A DNA stretch of 9,770 nt from an uncultured Phaeodactylibacter sp. (lineage in GTDB: Bacteria; Bacteroidota; Bacteroidia; Chitinophagales; Saprospiraceae). The position numbers and the translations under genes are program-made. The notes under the pieces are model-generated. The model was not told the origin of the DNA and did not search any database. It was given only the letters and a program-made list of their open reading frames with translations. Each line of letters begins with the position of its first letter. Positions within the stretch are counted from its first letter, which is position 1. Positions 1-8,400 of this stretch are shown here, piece by piece. The stretch is taken from positions 1-9,770 of the forward strand of contig CAJXXJ010000091.1 in NCBI GenBank assembly GCA_913062745.1. Reading direction: 5' to 3'.

Positions 1-2
1 GG

Positions 3-143
3 GCAGCAGCGGGGGCTGTACTACTGTATCTTGCAACAAGGCGCTTACCGCTCGCCTGCACTGAAAGTACTCTTAATCAAAAAAATGTACTGCTGTATCA
101 GCAAGACCGCCCGGTACAGCAGGTGAAGTGGGTGCAGCGCTGA
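3..143 (+). CDS. C-terminal tail of an unidentified protein (5' end outside window)
   Basis: This is an open frame from the window edge to a TGA at 141-143, giving 46 visible residues. The first part is hydrophobic (AAAGAVLLYLATRR) and could be the end of a membrane segment. The rest is polar, rich in Gln and Val, and ends PVQQVKWVQR. The family cannot be recognised from this fragment. It is preferred over the frame-1 alternative (stop at 124-126) because its stop overlaps the next possible start (TGATG at 141-145), and because it lies in the same direction as, and only 49 bp before, the lipoprotein gene. An anti-sigma factor or another single-pass membrane protein is possible but is only a guess. 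Confidence 0.4.
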   Translation, partial: AAAGAVLLYLATRRLPLACTESTLNQKNVLLYQQDRPVQQVKWVQR

Positions 144-196
144 TGTCCGATACACTACGAAGCCCCGACCGTCCGTTTCCAAAAGAAAAAAAGTGA
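143..196 (+). CDS. Possible 17-aa mini-ORF bridging two genes
   Basis: The ATG at 143 overlaps the TGA of the preceding frame (TGATG). The ORF encodes MSDTLRSPDRPFPKEKK and stops at TGA 194-196, which overlaps the GTG start of the lipoprotein (GTGA at 193-196). The peptide matches no family known to me and may not be a gene. The two stop/start overlaps are the only support. They would allow ribosomes to pass from the upstream gene to the lipoprotein by termination-reinitiation. The A-rich run at 181-192 just before the GTG may also help initiation there. Confidence 0.2.
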   Translation: MSDTLRSPDRPFPKEKK

Positions 197-561
197 AGCG
201 AATCCTCCTCTTTTCCGTTTTGGCGGCAAGCCTGCTATCCTCCTGTACTTCGGATCGGTGCGCGGCCGACAAGGATACCTTTCTGGATAATTACTACGAG
301 CTGCTGGAAGAAGCCCGAGCGGCTAATCTGCCGGTGTCTGATAAAAAATGGGCCCGCTACGACGAGCGCTTCCGCGCCTACGTGGAAGAGTGCTACGAAG
401 TCCACGAAGCTGCGATGAGCGGGCGGGAGAAGCGCCGGTTTTGGCGTAAGTCGCTGAGCTACTATACCCAGCGCTACGGGGATGGCGCAGTGCAGGAGCT
501 GCGCAAGGGCGGGGGCAAACAGCCGAAGTGGAAACAGCAGCTGAAGGAATGGGGATTGTAA
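193..561 (+). CDS. Small lipoprotein, DUF6565-like
   Basis: The gene encodes 122 aa. The start is GTG at 193; it is the natural choice because it gives a lipoprotein signal peptide at once (K2, R3, hydrophobic stretch 4-15, lipobox L15-S16-S17-C18) and the frame has no ATG between the upstream stop at 124-126 and this point. After cleavage, C18 would be lipidated and about 105 residues would face the periplasm or outer membrane. The mature part looks helical and charged, with aromatic and acidic segments (DTFLDNYYELLEEA near 28-41, then YDERFRAYVEECYE). It ends in a basic tail rich in Lys, Gln and Trp. The pattern resembles small Bacteroidota lipoproteins of the DUF6565 type, but this is from memory of the family's look and not a search. 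Function is unknown. The nearest gene downstream, gpmI, is 115 bp away and probably separately expressed. Confidence 0.85.
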   Translation: MKRILLFSVLAASLLSSCTSDRCAADKDTFLDNYYELLEEARAANLPVSDKKWARYDERFRAYVEECYEVHEAAMSGREKRRFWRKSLSYYTQRYGDGAVQELRKGGGKQPKWKQQLKEWGL

Positions 562-676
562 GTAAACCAGCAGGCTGCACAGGGGTTGCTTAGATGAGGA
601 AGCCGCTGCTTTTGCTTAGTGTATAATTAACACAAAGATAGCTGGCTTCCCTGACAAAACTCATATATTTACCCCT

Positions 677-2206
677 ATGGAAAATCAACGAGCAATACTG
701 GTTATACTGGACGGCTGGGGCCACGGCCCTAAGCCGGAGGTCAGTGCTATCGCGCAGGCCAATACGCCCTACGTGGACAGCCTTTACGAAAAATACCCCA
801 ATGCCGAGCTGACTACCTTTGGCGAGGAGGTTGGCCTGCCGGAAGGGCAGATGGGCAATTCCGAAGTCGGCCACCTGAATATCGGCGCTGGCCGCACGGT
901 GTATCAGGAGCTGGCCCGCATCAATATCGCGATCCGGAAGGGAGAGCTGCAAAAGAATGAGGCGCTGGTTGGGGCTATGCAACACGCGAAGGAGAACGGC
1001 AAAGCCCTGCACCTCATGGGGCTGGTATCCGACGGCGGTGTGCATTCTCACTACAAACATTTGCTGGCGCTGTGTGATGCGGCGGCGGAGTTTGGCCTGG
1101 AAAAAGTGTACGTACATGCCTTTACCGATGGCCGGGATACCGATCCTAAGAGCGGCAAAGGTTTTTTGCAGGAAGTAGTGGAGCACCTGGACGGATCACC
1201 GGCTCAGCTGGCTTCGGTGGTAGGGCGTTACTACGCAATGGACCGCGATCAGCGCTGGGAGCGTACCCGGCAGGCGTATGATTTGCTGGTGAAGGGCCAA
1301 GGCGAAAAAACGACCGATGTGCTGGACACGGTTCAGCAGCGCTACGATTCGGATGAAACCGATGAATTCCTGAAGCCCATCGTCTGCGTGGACGGGGCAG
1401 ATAATCCGGTAGGCACTATAGCGGAGGACGATGCTGTGGTGTTCTTCAACTTCCGCACCGACCGGCCCCGGCAGCTGACCCGCGTACTGACGCAGGAGGA
1501 TATGGAGGACGAAGGCATGAAGACCCTGCCGCTCCACTTTGTGACGATGACGCGCTACGATGCCACCTTCGAGGGCATACACGTCATGCTCTCCAAAAAA
1601 GATATTGAAAATACGCTGGGTGAAGTGCTGTCCAAGGCCGGCAAAAAGCAGACGCGAATCGCGGAAACGGAGAAGTACCCGCACGTGACCTTCTTCTTCA
1701 ACGGCGGGCGCGAGAAGGAGTTTGAGGGGGAAAGCCGCATTATGATCCCTTCCCCTAAGGTTGCTACTTACGATTTGCAGCCGGAGATGAGCGCGCCGAA
1801 AGTGACGGAAGCCATCATCAAGGACCTGGAGGAAAACGAGCCGGACTTTATCTGCCTCAATTTCGCCAACCCGGATATGGTGGGCCATACCGGCGACTTC
1901 GATGCAGCGGTCAAAGCCTGCGAAACGGTGGATGGCTGCCTGAAAGAATTTATGGAAAAGGCTTTGCCGAAAGGCTACGAAGTGATTGTGATCGCTGACC
2001 ACGGCAACGCGGACTATATGAAAAATGACGACGGCTCCCCCCATACTTCTCACACTATGAACCCCGTACCGGTCTTCTATCTCGCTGAAGACACGCACGG
2101 GCGGAAGCTGAAGGCCGGCAAACTCGGCGATATCGCGCCGACTATACTGACCATCATGGGGCTGGATATCCCGGAGGACATGGATGGGGACGTGCTATTC
2201 GAATAA
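677..2206 (+). CDS. gpmI: 2,3-bisphosphoglycerate-independent phosphoglycerate mutase
   Basis: This cytoplasmic glycolytic and gluconeogenic enzyme interconverts 3- and 2-phosphoglycerate through a phosphoserine intermediate, using two Mn2+ ions (family knowledge). The 509-aa length is normal for the family. Visible catalytic features are D12 in LDGWG, the nucleophile S62 in GNSEVGH, and the substrate-binding H123 (SDGGVHSH), R153-D154 (GRD), R184, R190, R260 and R263 (FRTDRPR). K333 sits in EKYPHVTFFFNGG, and the second metal cluster is D400/H404 (NPDMVGH), D441-H442 (ADHGNADY) and H459 (PHTSHT). These are the residues of the Geobacillus enzyme, offset by at most three positions, so it should be active. 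The ATG at 677 gives a complete N-terminus. No Shine-Dalgarno is present. TATATTTA at 664-671 resembles the Bacteroidota -7 box, but no TTG lies at the right distance and it would leave almost no leader. The gene appears monocistronic, with a hairpin terminator after the stop. Confidence 0.98.
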   Translation: MENQRAILVILDGWGHGPKPEVSAIAQANTPYVDSLYEKYPNAELTTFGEEVGLPEGQMGNSEVGHLNIGAGRTVYQELARINIAIRKGELQKNEALVGAMQHAKENGKALHLMGLVSDGGVHSHYKHLLALCDAAAEFGLEKVYVHAFTDGRDTDPKSGKGFLQEVVEHLDGSPAQLASVVGRYYAMDRDQRWERTRQAYDLLVKGQGEKTTDVLDTVQQRYDSDETDEFLKPIVCVDGADNPVGTIAEDDAVVFFNFRTDRPRQLTRVLTQEDMEDEGMKTLPLHFVTMTRYDATFEGIHVMLSKKDIENTLGEVLSKAGKKQTRIAETEKYPHVTFFFNGGREKEFEGESRIMIPSPKVATYDLQPEMSAPKVTEAIIKDLEENEPDFICLNFANPDMVGHTGDFDAAVKACETVDGCLKEFMEKALPKGYEVIVIADHGNADYMKNDDGSPHTSHTMNPVPVFYLAEDTHGRKLKAGKLGDIAPTILTIMGLDIPEDMDGDVLFE

Positions 2207-2215
2207 TGTGCCAAT

Positions 2216-2254
2216 GATGAAAGGGGGCCTGACTCTGTTTAGGCCCCTTTCATC
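2216..2254. terminator. Bidirectional terminator hairpin between convergent genes
   Basis: The left arm at 2216-2230 (gatgaaagggggcct) pairs with the right arm at 2241-2254 (aggcccctttcatc). The match is perfect except for one bulged G. The loop is about 10 nt (gactctgttt). It lies 10 bp after the gpmI stop and 32 bp from the stop of the opposing AsmA-like gene, so it can serve both transcripts. There is no long T-run after the stem on either strand, so it may work as an efficient hairpin without being a textbook intrinsic terminator. Confidence 0.8.
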
Positions 2255-2285
2255 GGCTGTTTAAGGTGCGACGGTGCCGCATACT

Positions 2286-4883
2286 TCACTCACCGCCCCC
2301 CATATCAAAATCCAAATACTCCTCCTCTTCCGGCTCGTAAGTATCGTGCTCAAACTCCGGGATATCCTTCCAGCTCTCCGGCTCTTCGATCAGCTCCACG
2401 ATACCGAACTCTTCCTCCAGCGCCCGCTGAATATCCCGCTTGCGTACGGAGCTGAGCTCAAATTCTGACTTTACGCGCCGCTTAGCCGATTCGATATTAT
2501 AGTCGTCAATAGTGCCGAGGATAGCGTAGTAGAGGTTGAACCAGCCGTCTTTTTTGGCAGGTTTGGGGTCGAGGGCTGCATCGTGCTGCTTGAAGCGGTT
2601 GGCCAGTACCTGCCCGGCATTGACCTTTAGGTGGTAAGCGATCTCATTATCAAAGCTGTGCTCTCCGCTGATCGTCATATTCATGGCGTTGCTGCGGATG
2701 AACATAGCGGGTAGCAGGAGCCGCCCGTTGCGGACTTCCAGAAAGTTTTGCATATCCACAAAGCGGATATTGCGCAGATCATCGATATGTACGAAGGTGG
2801 AGAAATCTTCCAGCAGCTCGAAATTTTTCAGAGCGCCGTTGGTAATGCCTACACCAGCCAGCACCCGCAAATCGTCCATCAGGAAGTGCCCCTGTTCATC
2901 CCAGTACGCGTAGATGGCAATTTTCGCGTCAAGCGCTCCGCTCAGGTGCCGGGCGGTCAGGACTTCCTGCCCGAAGTTATTGGTCTGTTCAAAGAAAGTG
3001 GATACGTCGATCCCCTCGCATACCATTTTGGCCTTGAGCCGGGGGCGCCGCTCGAATACGGTTTCGCCATCGAGCTCCAGGCTTCCGCCAAAGGCCTGCA
3101 CCTTCCCTTGTACACCCATTCTGCCGCCGCGGAAGTCGAGCTGCCCGTTGAAGTCCTGCCCCTCTATTTTTTCGTAGTTAAACGACCGGATTTCTGCCCG
3201 GAACGCGCCGTTGAGGAAATTCACCAGCATTTCCTGCTCCTGTATCTGTGCCTCCCTGATGGAGTCGCGTACCGCTTCCGGCTCCTCCTGCTCTTCCGGG
3301 CTCAGGCTGCCAAACTGCAGCAGGCGGTCAATATCCATTTCTTCTGCCTTCAGGCTGGCGTCGAATTCCAGCTGCGCGCGCTGCGTGTTCAGGGAATCAG
3401 CAAAAAGCACCGGCAGCAGGTTAAAAGCGGAGCCCTGGAAGGTGATATCGTTGCCAGCACCCTCCAGCCGCAGCCCGTCAATGAAAAGGCGGTTGCCCTC
3501 CAGGCGCAGCTCTCCGCGGTCAAGCAGCAAGGTTTCATCCTCAATAGAAAGGGAAGCATCGTCAAACTCTATGGCGCCGGAAGCCTGCACCCGGCTGATG
3601 CGGCTCGTACGGATCATATCCGCGTAGGCGCCCTTCACTTCCAGGTTTTTAATTTCCACTTCGCCGTCGCCACCCGTGATCTTCGGGTTGCCCAGCAGGC
3701 CGTAAGCGGTCTCCAGCGGGAGTACCCCGTCCAGGTAAAAGTCGATGTCGGGGTCGTCAAAATTGGCGACGCGCAGGCGCATCTCCACCAGCTCCCGGTT
3801 GAAGTAGGCGGTAAAGCGCTCCAGCGTGAATACGGAAGAACGGTTGCTATGGTACTTGCCATTGGAGAATACGGCGTTGAAACTGACATCTTTCAGAGGC
3901 TTTTCCAGCAGGTCGCTGCTCAGCCGGCCATCCTCGAGGCTGAATTCTACCCGTATCTCCGGGTTTTGCTTTTGGTTGGCCTGCCCCTTTACCATTGCGT
4001 TAAACGCAAAACGGCCGCCGCTCTCGATGCCCTGCAGGCTTTCGGCATAGGGGGCGGGCAGCAAGGCGAGTACGCCTGCCAGGTTGCCATCCTCGGCCGT
4101 AGCAAACAAGTCGAAGTAGGTGCCGCTGTCCCACTGCTCAATCGTGCCGTCCAGCTCAAAGGCATTCTCCTCCACGGTAAGCCGCACCTGTTCCAGAGTA
4201 TAGATGCCCTCTTCGATGTCCACGGCGATGTTTGCCTCGTAGGCGAGCGGGGTGTTGGGCAGATAGCGGATACCATCGAGCTCGGCAAATTCGGAAAACA
4301 GCGCCGCTTCGCTTTCCAGGGTGAATTTGCTGCTGGAAAATGCGCCGGAGAAACGGGCGTCTTCCACTATGCCCTTGATTTCCTGTTTAGCGCTGAGGTC
4401 CTGGTAATTAAGCTCAATCTGCTGCAGCCGGGCTTCCTGCAAGTCGATAGTGGAGGAGCCGCCCTCGTCTTCGCTCGTTTCTTCGCTTTCCGCAAATATG
4501 TCATAATTGGCCGTTCCGTCTTTCGCTACCCGTACATTCAGTGCCCCGTCGCTGATGATAACGGATTTGACTTGCAGGTTGGAGCTCAGCAGGCTTAGCA
4601 AGCCGAAGCGGAAGGCAATTTCGCGGGCGCGCAGCAGCTCGCTGCCGCCTTTGCCCTCAAGGCGTACCCCACGGAGGTTAGCCGAAAGGTTGGGGAAGCT
4701 GCGGATGACGGTCAGCTCGAAGCCTTCAATCGTCAGCTCCGTCGTCAGTTGTTTGTTGATCTCGCTCGTCAGGGTGCGCCCGACCCGGTCTTCAAAGAGC
4801 CCGGCAATGATCGATACCGCCCCGATCAGGACGACGAAAAAGATGAGCAGTATGATCAGCAGGCGTTTCAGGAATTTTTTCAT
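2286..4883 (-). CDS. AsmA-like envelope protein
   Basis: The gene encodes 865 aa. The chosen start is ATG at 4881-4883, which puts a basic N-terminus (MKKFLKR) and one membrane segment (about residues 8-29) at the front. The frame stays open further upstream to 5108, but that stretch runs into the tRNA and has no protein-like character. The part after the anchor has the AsmA N-terminal pattern (SFPNLSANLRGVRLEG, then LRAREIAFRFGLLSLLSS near residues 75-120). Long beta-rich repeats follow. The C-terminal AsmA-type region spans about residues 570-760 (FNGQLDFRGGRMGVQG, then ISGEHSFDNEIAYHLKV). The last 40 or so residues are strongly acidic (EPEEEEYLDFD). Proteins of this family are inner-membrane anchored, extend through the periplasm, and are linked to phospholipid transport and outer-membrane homeostasis (YhdP, TamB and AsmA in Escherichia coli). 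Applying that role here is inference. No TAnnTTTG promoter is seen in the 165 bp before the start. Confidence 0.9.
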   Translation of the reverse strand: MKKFLKRLLIILLIFFVVLIGAVSIIAGLFEDRVGRTLTSEINKQLTTELTIEGFELTVIRSFPNLSANLRGVRLEGKGGSELLRAREIAFRFGLLSLLSSNLQVKSVIISDGALNVRVAKDGTANYDIFAESEETSEDEGGSSTIDLQEARLQQIELNYQDLSAKQEIKGIVEDARFSGAFSSSKFTLESEAALFSEFAELDGIRYLPNTPLAYEANIAVDIEEGIYTLEQVRLTVEENAFELDGTIEQWDSGTYFDLFATAEDGNLAGVLALLPAPYAESLQGIESGGRFAFNAMVKGQANQKQNPEIRVEFSLEDGRLSSDLLEKPLKDVSFNAVFSNGKYHSNRSSVFTLERFTAYFNRELVEMRLRVANFDDPDIDFYLDGVLPLETAYGLLGNPKITGGDGEVEIKNLEVKGAYADMIRTSRISRVQASGAIEFDDASLSIEDETLLLDRGELRLEGNRLFIDGLRLEGAGNDITFQGSAFNLLPVLFADSLNTQRAQLEFDASLKAEEMDIDRLLQFGSLSPEEQEEPEAVRDSIREAQIQEQEMLVNFLNGAFRAEIRSFNYEKIEGQDFNGQLDFRGGRMGVQGKVQAFGGSLELDGETVFERRPRLKAKMVCEGIDVSTFFEQTNNFGQEVLTARHLSGALDAKIAIYAYWDEQGHFLMDDLRVLAGVGITNGALKNFELLEDFSTFVHIDDLRNIRFVDMQNFLEVRNGRLLLPAMFIRSNAMNMTISGEHSFDNEIAYHLKVNAGQVLANRFKQHDAALDPKPAKKDGWFNLYYAILGTIDDYNIESAKRRVKSEFELSSVRKRDIQRALEEEFGIVELIEEPESWKDIPEFEHDTYEPEEEEYLDFDMGGGE

Positions 4884-5016
4884 GGCAATATGCAGGCTGT
4901 ATAGTTTTGGAATCGTGAAGTTAACGATTTTGACCTGCAGAATAGGATGTAAGGGGCAGACAGTTTTTGAAGCGGTGCAAATGAGGGGAGAAAGGGCAGA
5001 ATGAGAATAGCACAAA

Positions 5017-5046
5017 CAAAAAAAGCACTGCATTTGCAGTGCTTTT
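5017..5046 (-). terminator. Intrinsic terminator of tRNA-Val
   Basis: The 12-bp inverted repeat aaaagcactgca (5021-5032) / tgcagtgctttt (5035-5046) forms a stem with a minimal 4-nt loop. On the minus strand it is followed by a T-rich tract (complement of the A-run at 5017-5024 and further A's upstream). It starts 2 bp beyond the 3' end of the tRNA, so it should end the tRNA transcript before the AsmA-like gene, which would then need its own promoter. Confidence 0.88.
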
Positions 5047-5048
5047 AG

Positions 5049-5123
5049 TGGGCGATGAGAGACTCGAACTCCCGACCCCCTCGGTGTAAACGAGGTGCTC
5101 TGAACCAACTGAGCTAATCGCCC
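5049..5123 (-). tRNA. tRNA-Val (anticodon UAC)
   Basis: A 75-nt cloverleaf reads on the minus strand. The acceptor stem GGGCGAT pairs with ATCGCCC, with discriminator A. The D stem is GCTC/GAGC. The anticodon stem CCTCG/CGAGG encloses the loop TTTACAC, so positions 34-36 are TAC, which reads valine GUN codons. The variable loop is GGGTC, and the T arm is GGGAG-TTCGAGT-CTCTC with one G-T pair. The 3' CCA is not encoded (CTA follows the discriminator), so CCA-adding enzyme would be needed. The tRNA stands alone, between its own promoter and terminator. Confidence 0.98.
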
Positions 5124-5173
5124 TTATTTTGTTTTTGCAGCTCTTCTGCTGCGCTGTGCGTCAATTGCGAGTG

Positions 5174-5204
5174 CAAATATAGGGGGTGTTTTTATACGGC
5201 GCAA
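5174..5204 (-). promoter_or_regulatory. Bacteroidota-type promoter for tRNA-Val
   Basis: On the minus strand, TTG (5204-5202) is followed after exactly 20 nt by TATATTTG (5181-5174). This fits the Bacteroidota housekeeping consensus TTG-N19/21-TAnnTTTG with no mismatch. Transcription would begin a few bases downstream of 5174, leaving a 5' leader of roughly 45 nt for RNase P to remove before the tRNA 5' end at 5123. This is also the best clue in the window to the host phylum. Confidence 0.78.
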
Positions 5205-5294
5205 GCTTTTTGGAAAATAAAGTTCAATTTTTTTCCGATTCGCGTGAAGCGTCAGAATTTTTCCGAAGGCAGGCAATAAAAAGGAATCATGTAC

Positions 5295-5325
5295 CCGTTT
5301 AACAAATCCACACGCCGTTTGACAA
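5295..5325. repeat. Pair of 11-bp direct repeats upstream of the helicase gene
   Basis: CCGTTTAACAA (5295-5305) and CCGTTTGACAA (5315-5325) match at 10 of 11 positions and start exactly 20 bp apart, about two turns of DNA. They lie 85-115 bp before the helicase ATG in the 286-bp gap between it and the tRNA. A weak inverted repeat, acacgc (5310-5315) / gcgtgt (5331-5336), overlaps them. A regulator binding site is possible, but chance similarity is not excluded. Apart from these repeats and the tRNA promoter, nothing else was recognised in 5124-5409, and no convincing promoter for the helicase was found. Confidence 0.35.
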
Positions 5326-5409
5326 TGATCGCGTGTCCTCCCCAAGAGCCGATGAAAGCCGCCCCACCCGGTGGCAACCTATTAACTCACTGCTAAACCC
5401 TGCAGCATT

Positions 5410-8400
5410 ATGCCATTCCTGTATCGTTGCACTTCATTCCGAGAATCCTTTGACAAAGAAGACCATTCCGTAGGCTTACAGGTCGATCAAAAACTAAACC
5501 AGCTGGCCTCCCGAAAGAAGTTTGTGCCCAGCAAGACGCTCAAGGTGTACGACCGCTCTGGCATCTACATACAGCGCCTGATGGGGCATGGCACCAACAT
5601 GCGGGTCATCATTCAGGAGCACAAGTTTCCCTTTGAAGAGGAGGAGCACACCTTCTATTTTCTGCGCGAGTACATCCCGCAGAACAAGTATGAGCCCCGC
5701 TGGCGCAGCAAGGTGCTGCCCTACATAGAGAGCGGCGTTTACAAAGATCAATTCCCGCTGTCTGAACAAGACCAAAAAGCAGGCGAAGCCGCCTACCGGG
5801 AGTACCTGGATCAGCGTAAGCGCAAGCTGCCCGAGCCCCCCGGGGAGCTAACCGAATGGTTTAAGGATGAAAAGTTCGGGCTCGACCCCAAATTCAGTAT
5901 TTATGAAACCCAGCTATGGATGGCCTTCTCCGACGGGGAGATGAAGGATTTTGCGAACGACTTTTACCGGGCACTGCAAGCGGTGTACAACGAAGATACG
6001 AGCACCATCGATTATCACCGGGTGGAAGAGGTAGCGGATCACCGGCATCTGTTTGTAGCGCATTACGAAGACATTTATCTCATCTACGAGGCATTCCGGC
6101 CACCCGAAAAGGGTGAACGGGTACTGCTGTTGCACAACGGCGGTTTTGAAAAACCGGCCGCAGAGTACCAAAACCGGAAGCAACAAAAAATAGAAGCCGC
6201 TATCCATTACGAGCCGCTGCGCGGTATGCGGCACCATCAGTATAGCATCGAACGCTTTAGCAAAGGTGCGGTCAGGGCCTATCCGGCCGGCATCGTGAAC
6301 CGGCACAATGGCCGCGATGAATGGCGGGCGATTCAGACTCACAGCAATAAGTCCAACCTGGCTTTATCGCCGGAGCAACTGGAGCTGCTGAAAGAGTTCG
6401 ACTTCCCGAAGTTCATCAACGGGCAGGCAGGCAGCGGGAAGTCTGAGATGCTGTACTATCTGTACGCTGAAATTTACTACCGGCAACAATTTTACGAGTT
6501 CGAAGCTCCCATTATTTTTTTGACGGAAAACGATGAGCTCCTCAATCAGGCGCTGCAGGACACCCGCAACAAACTGATGAGCAATTCGGAATATCAGGGC
6601 ATCGAAGTAGACCCGGAGAAGCTGCAGGCTTCCTTCCGCTCCTTCCGCCACTTCCTGCTGGAGGAGCTGGTCGAGGACCCGGAGGATTATCCGGAAGACA
6701 AATACGTCAATTTTGCCCGGTTCAAAATGCTTTACGAAAACAGCGCCCTGCCCCACTCGGTCATCCGGCGCTATCCGGCAGAGATAGCCTGGTACATCAT
6801 CCACTCCTTTATTAAAGGGCAGGACGCTGATCAGGAGGCATTTGCTCCAAAGGACTTTATGAAGCTTCCGAAAAAAGACCGGAGCACTGTAGACCAGGCC
6901 ATTTACAGGGGGATCTACGAAAATGTTTGGAACCCCTTCTACCGTAAACTCAGAGAGAAGGGCTACTGGGACCGCCTTGACCTCGTACGTGATATTCTGG
7001 GAATGTACGACGACATTCCCCGGGAACAAAAGTACATGGCGATCCTATGTGATGAAGCACAGGATTTTACGCGGGTAGAGCTGCAGCTGCTGATCCGGCT
7101 TTCTCTGTTTTCAGACTACAATCTTGAAAATATGGACCGGGTGCCGATTACCTTTGCCGGCGACCCTTTCCAAACGGTCAACCCCACTGGTTTCAGCCTG
7201 GTGAAGCTGAAGCGCTTGTTCAAGGACGAACTGACCGAAGGGCTGAAATTCGGGTTAAAAAAAGACCTGGACGCGGAGCTGACCTTCAACTACCGCTCAA
7301 GCCCGGCAGTGGTGGCTTTCGCCAATGCAGTGCAGTTATTCCGGCGGACCTATCTGGAAACCACTGACCTGGAGAAGCCGCAGGAAGCCAAACGGCTGGG
7401 CGGTGGCAGCACGCCGGCCTACTACTGCCTGGACTACGAACAGCGCAGACTGCGGGAAAAGCTCAGCGGCGGACAAGTCTTTATACTCGGTTGCAACGAC
7501 GGGGAAGAGGAAAAGATCGTACAGCAGGATGAATGGCTGCAGGATAAGGACATCATTAAAAGCGCCGCCCGCTCCAAAGGCTCCGAATATCCAAGTATTG
7601 TGCTGTATAAATTCGGCGATCAGTTCATCCGGGAATTTTCGGAAGATTTACTGCGGCAATTACTGACAGGCAGCAAATCCTACAAAGACCTGGAGTCAGG
7701 AGAGCAGTTCCGGATTTCATTTTTCTTCAATAAGCTGTACGTGGCTATCACCCGGGCGCAGGAATCCTGCCTGGTGGTGGATACGGAGCAAGGGATTGAG
7801 CACTTCTGGAAAATCCTGCAGCAGTTAAATTGCAGCGACACAAAGGTGAAAAACTGGGAAAAGGCATTTGAAATCCCGTTTCTGGAGGCAGGCAAGCTGG
7901 ACACACTGGCCGAAACGGACGTGAACAACTTGCTGCGTATTGCCGAGGAGGACCGCAAAAACGGCCTGGTCTACGAAGACGCCTTCAAAATGCGGGATGC
8001 CGCCAAAGCCTATCAGCAGCTGGGCGATAAGTACGATTCGGATGTAGCTTACTGTCAGGCCAAAGCGCTGCAGTTTGAGTACAAATACGAAGAGGCCGGC
8101 GACCAATTCCGGGAAATGAAAAAATTTGAGGAGGCCAGCGAGTGCTACTGGATAGGCGAGAAGTGGCAGCAGTTGATCGACCTGCACAAAGACAGCGGGG
8201 AAAAGAAGCTGCGCATCCGGCGCTACATTGCGCAACTGATGAGCGGAGAAGATAATCACGAACCCGCCCTTGAGCTGGGCGGTATGTTGATGTCGGCAGT
8301 TGATGAGCCGGACCTGCGCGGGAAAATCAGCTGGCGCAAAGCCTGGGTGGAGCGGCTGTCTGAGCTCATCCTGCACTGGAGTAAGGAGCTGAAGGACGCT

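Noticed and set aside
598..650. GGAAGCC / GGCTTCC inverted repeat between the lipoprotein gene and gpmI
   Set aside because: The arms are only 7 bp with a 39-nt loop and no T-tract, too weak to call a terminator or an operator.
2748..4598. 616-codon open frame on the + strand inside the AsmA-like gene
   Set aside because: It is the antisense shadow of a gene with a clear membrane anchor and AsmA pattern, and its translation shows no family motif.
4902..4909. TAGTTTTG on the + strand, an exact TAnnTTTG match
   Set aside because: No TTG lies 19-21 bp upstream, and it would read antisense into the tRNA with no gene to serve.
4884..5108. Longer start for the AsmA-like protein (75 extra residues)
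   Set aside because: The extension translates the tRNA and its terminator, while the ATG at 4881-4883 gives a normal basic N-terminus plus membrane anchor.
5049..5123. tRNA-Val as an integration site, with the helicase as an island
   Set aside because: The helicase lies on the 5' side of the tRNA whereas integration usually uses the 3' end. There is no integrase and no repeated tRNA 3' end in the window.
5124..5345. 73-codon open frame on the minus strand
   Set aside because: It covers the tRNA promoter region, has no recognisable protein character and is not linked to a start signal.
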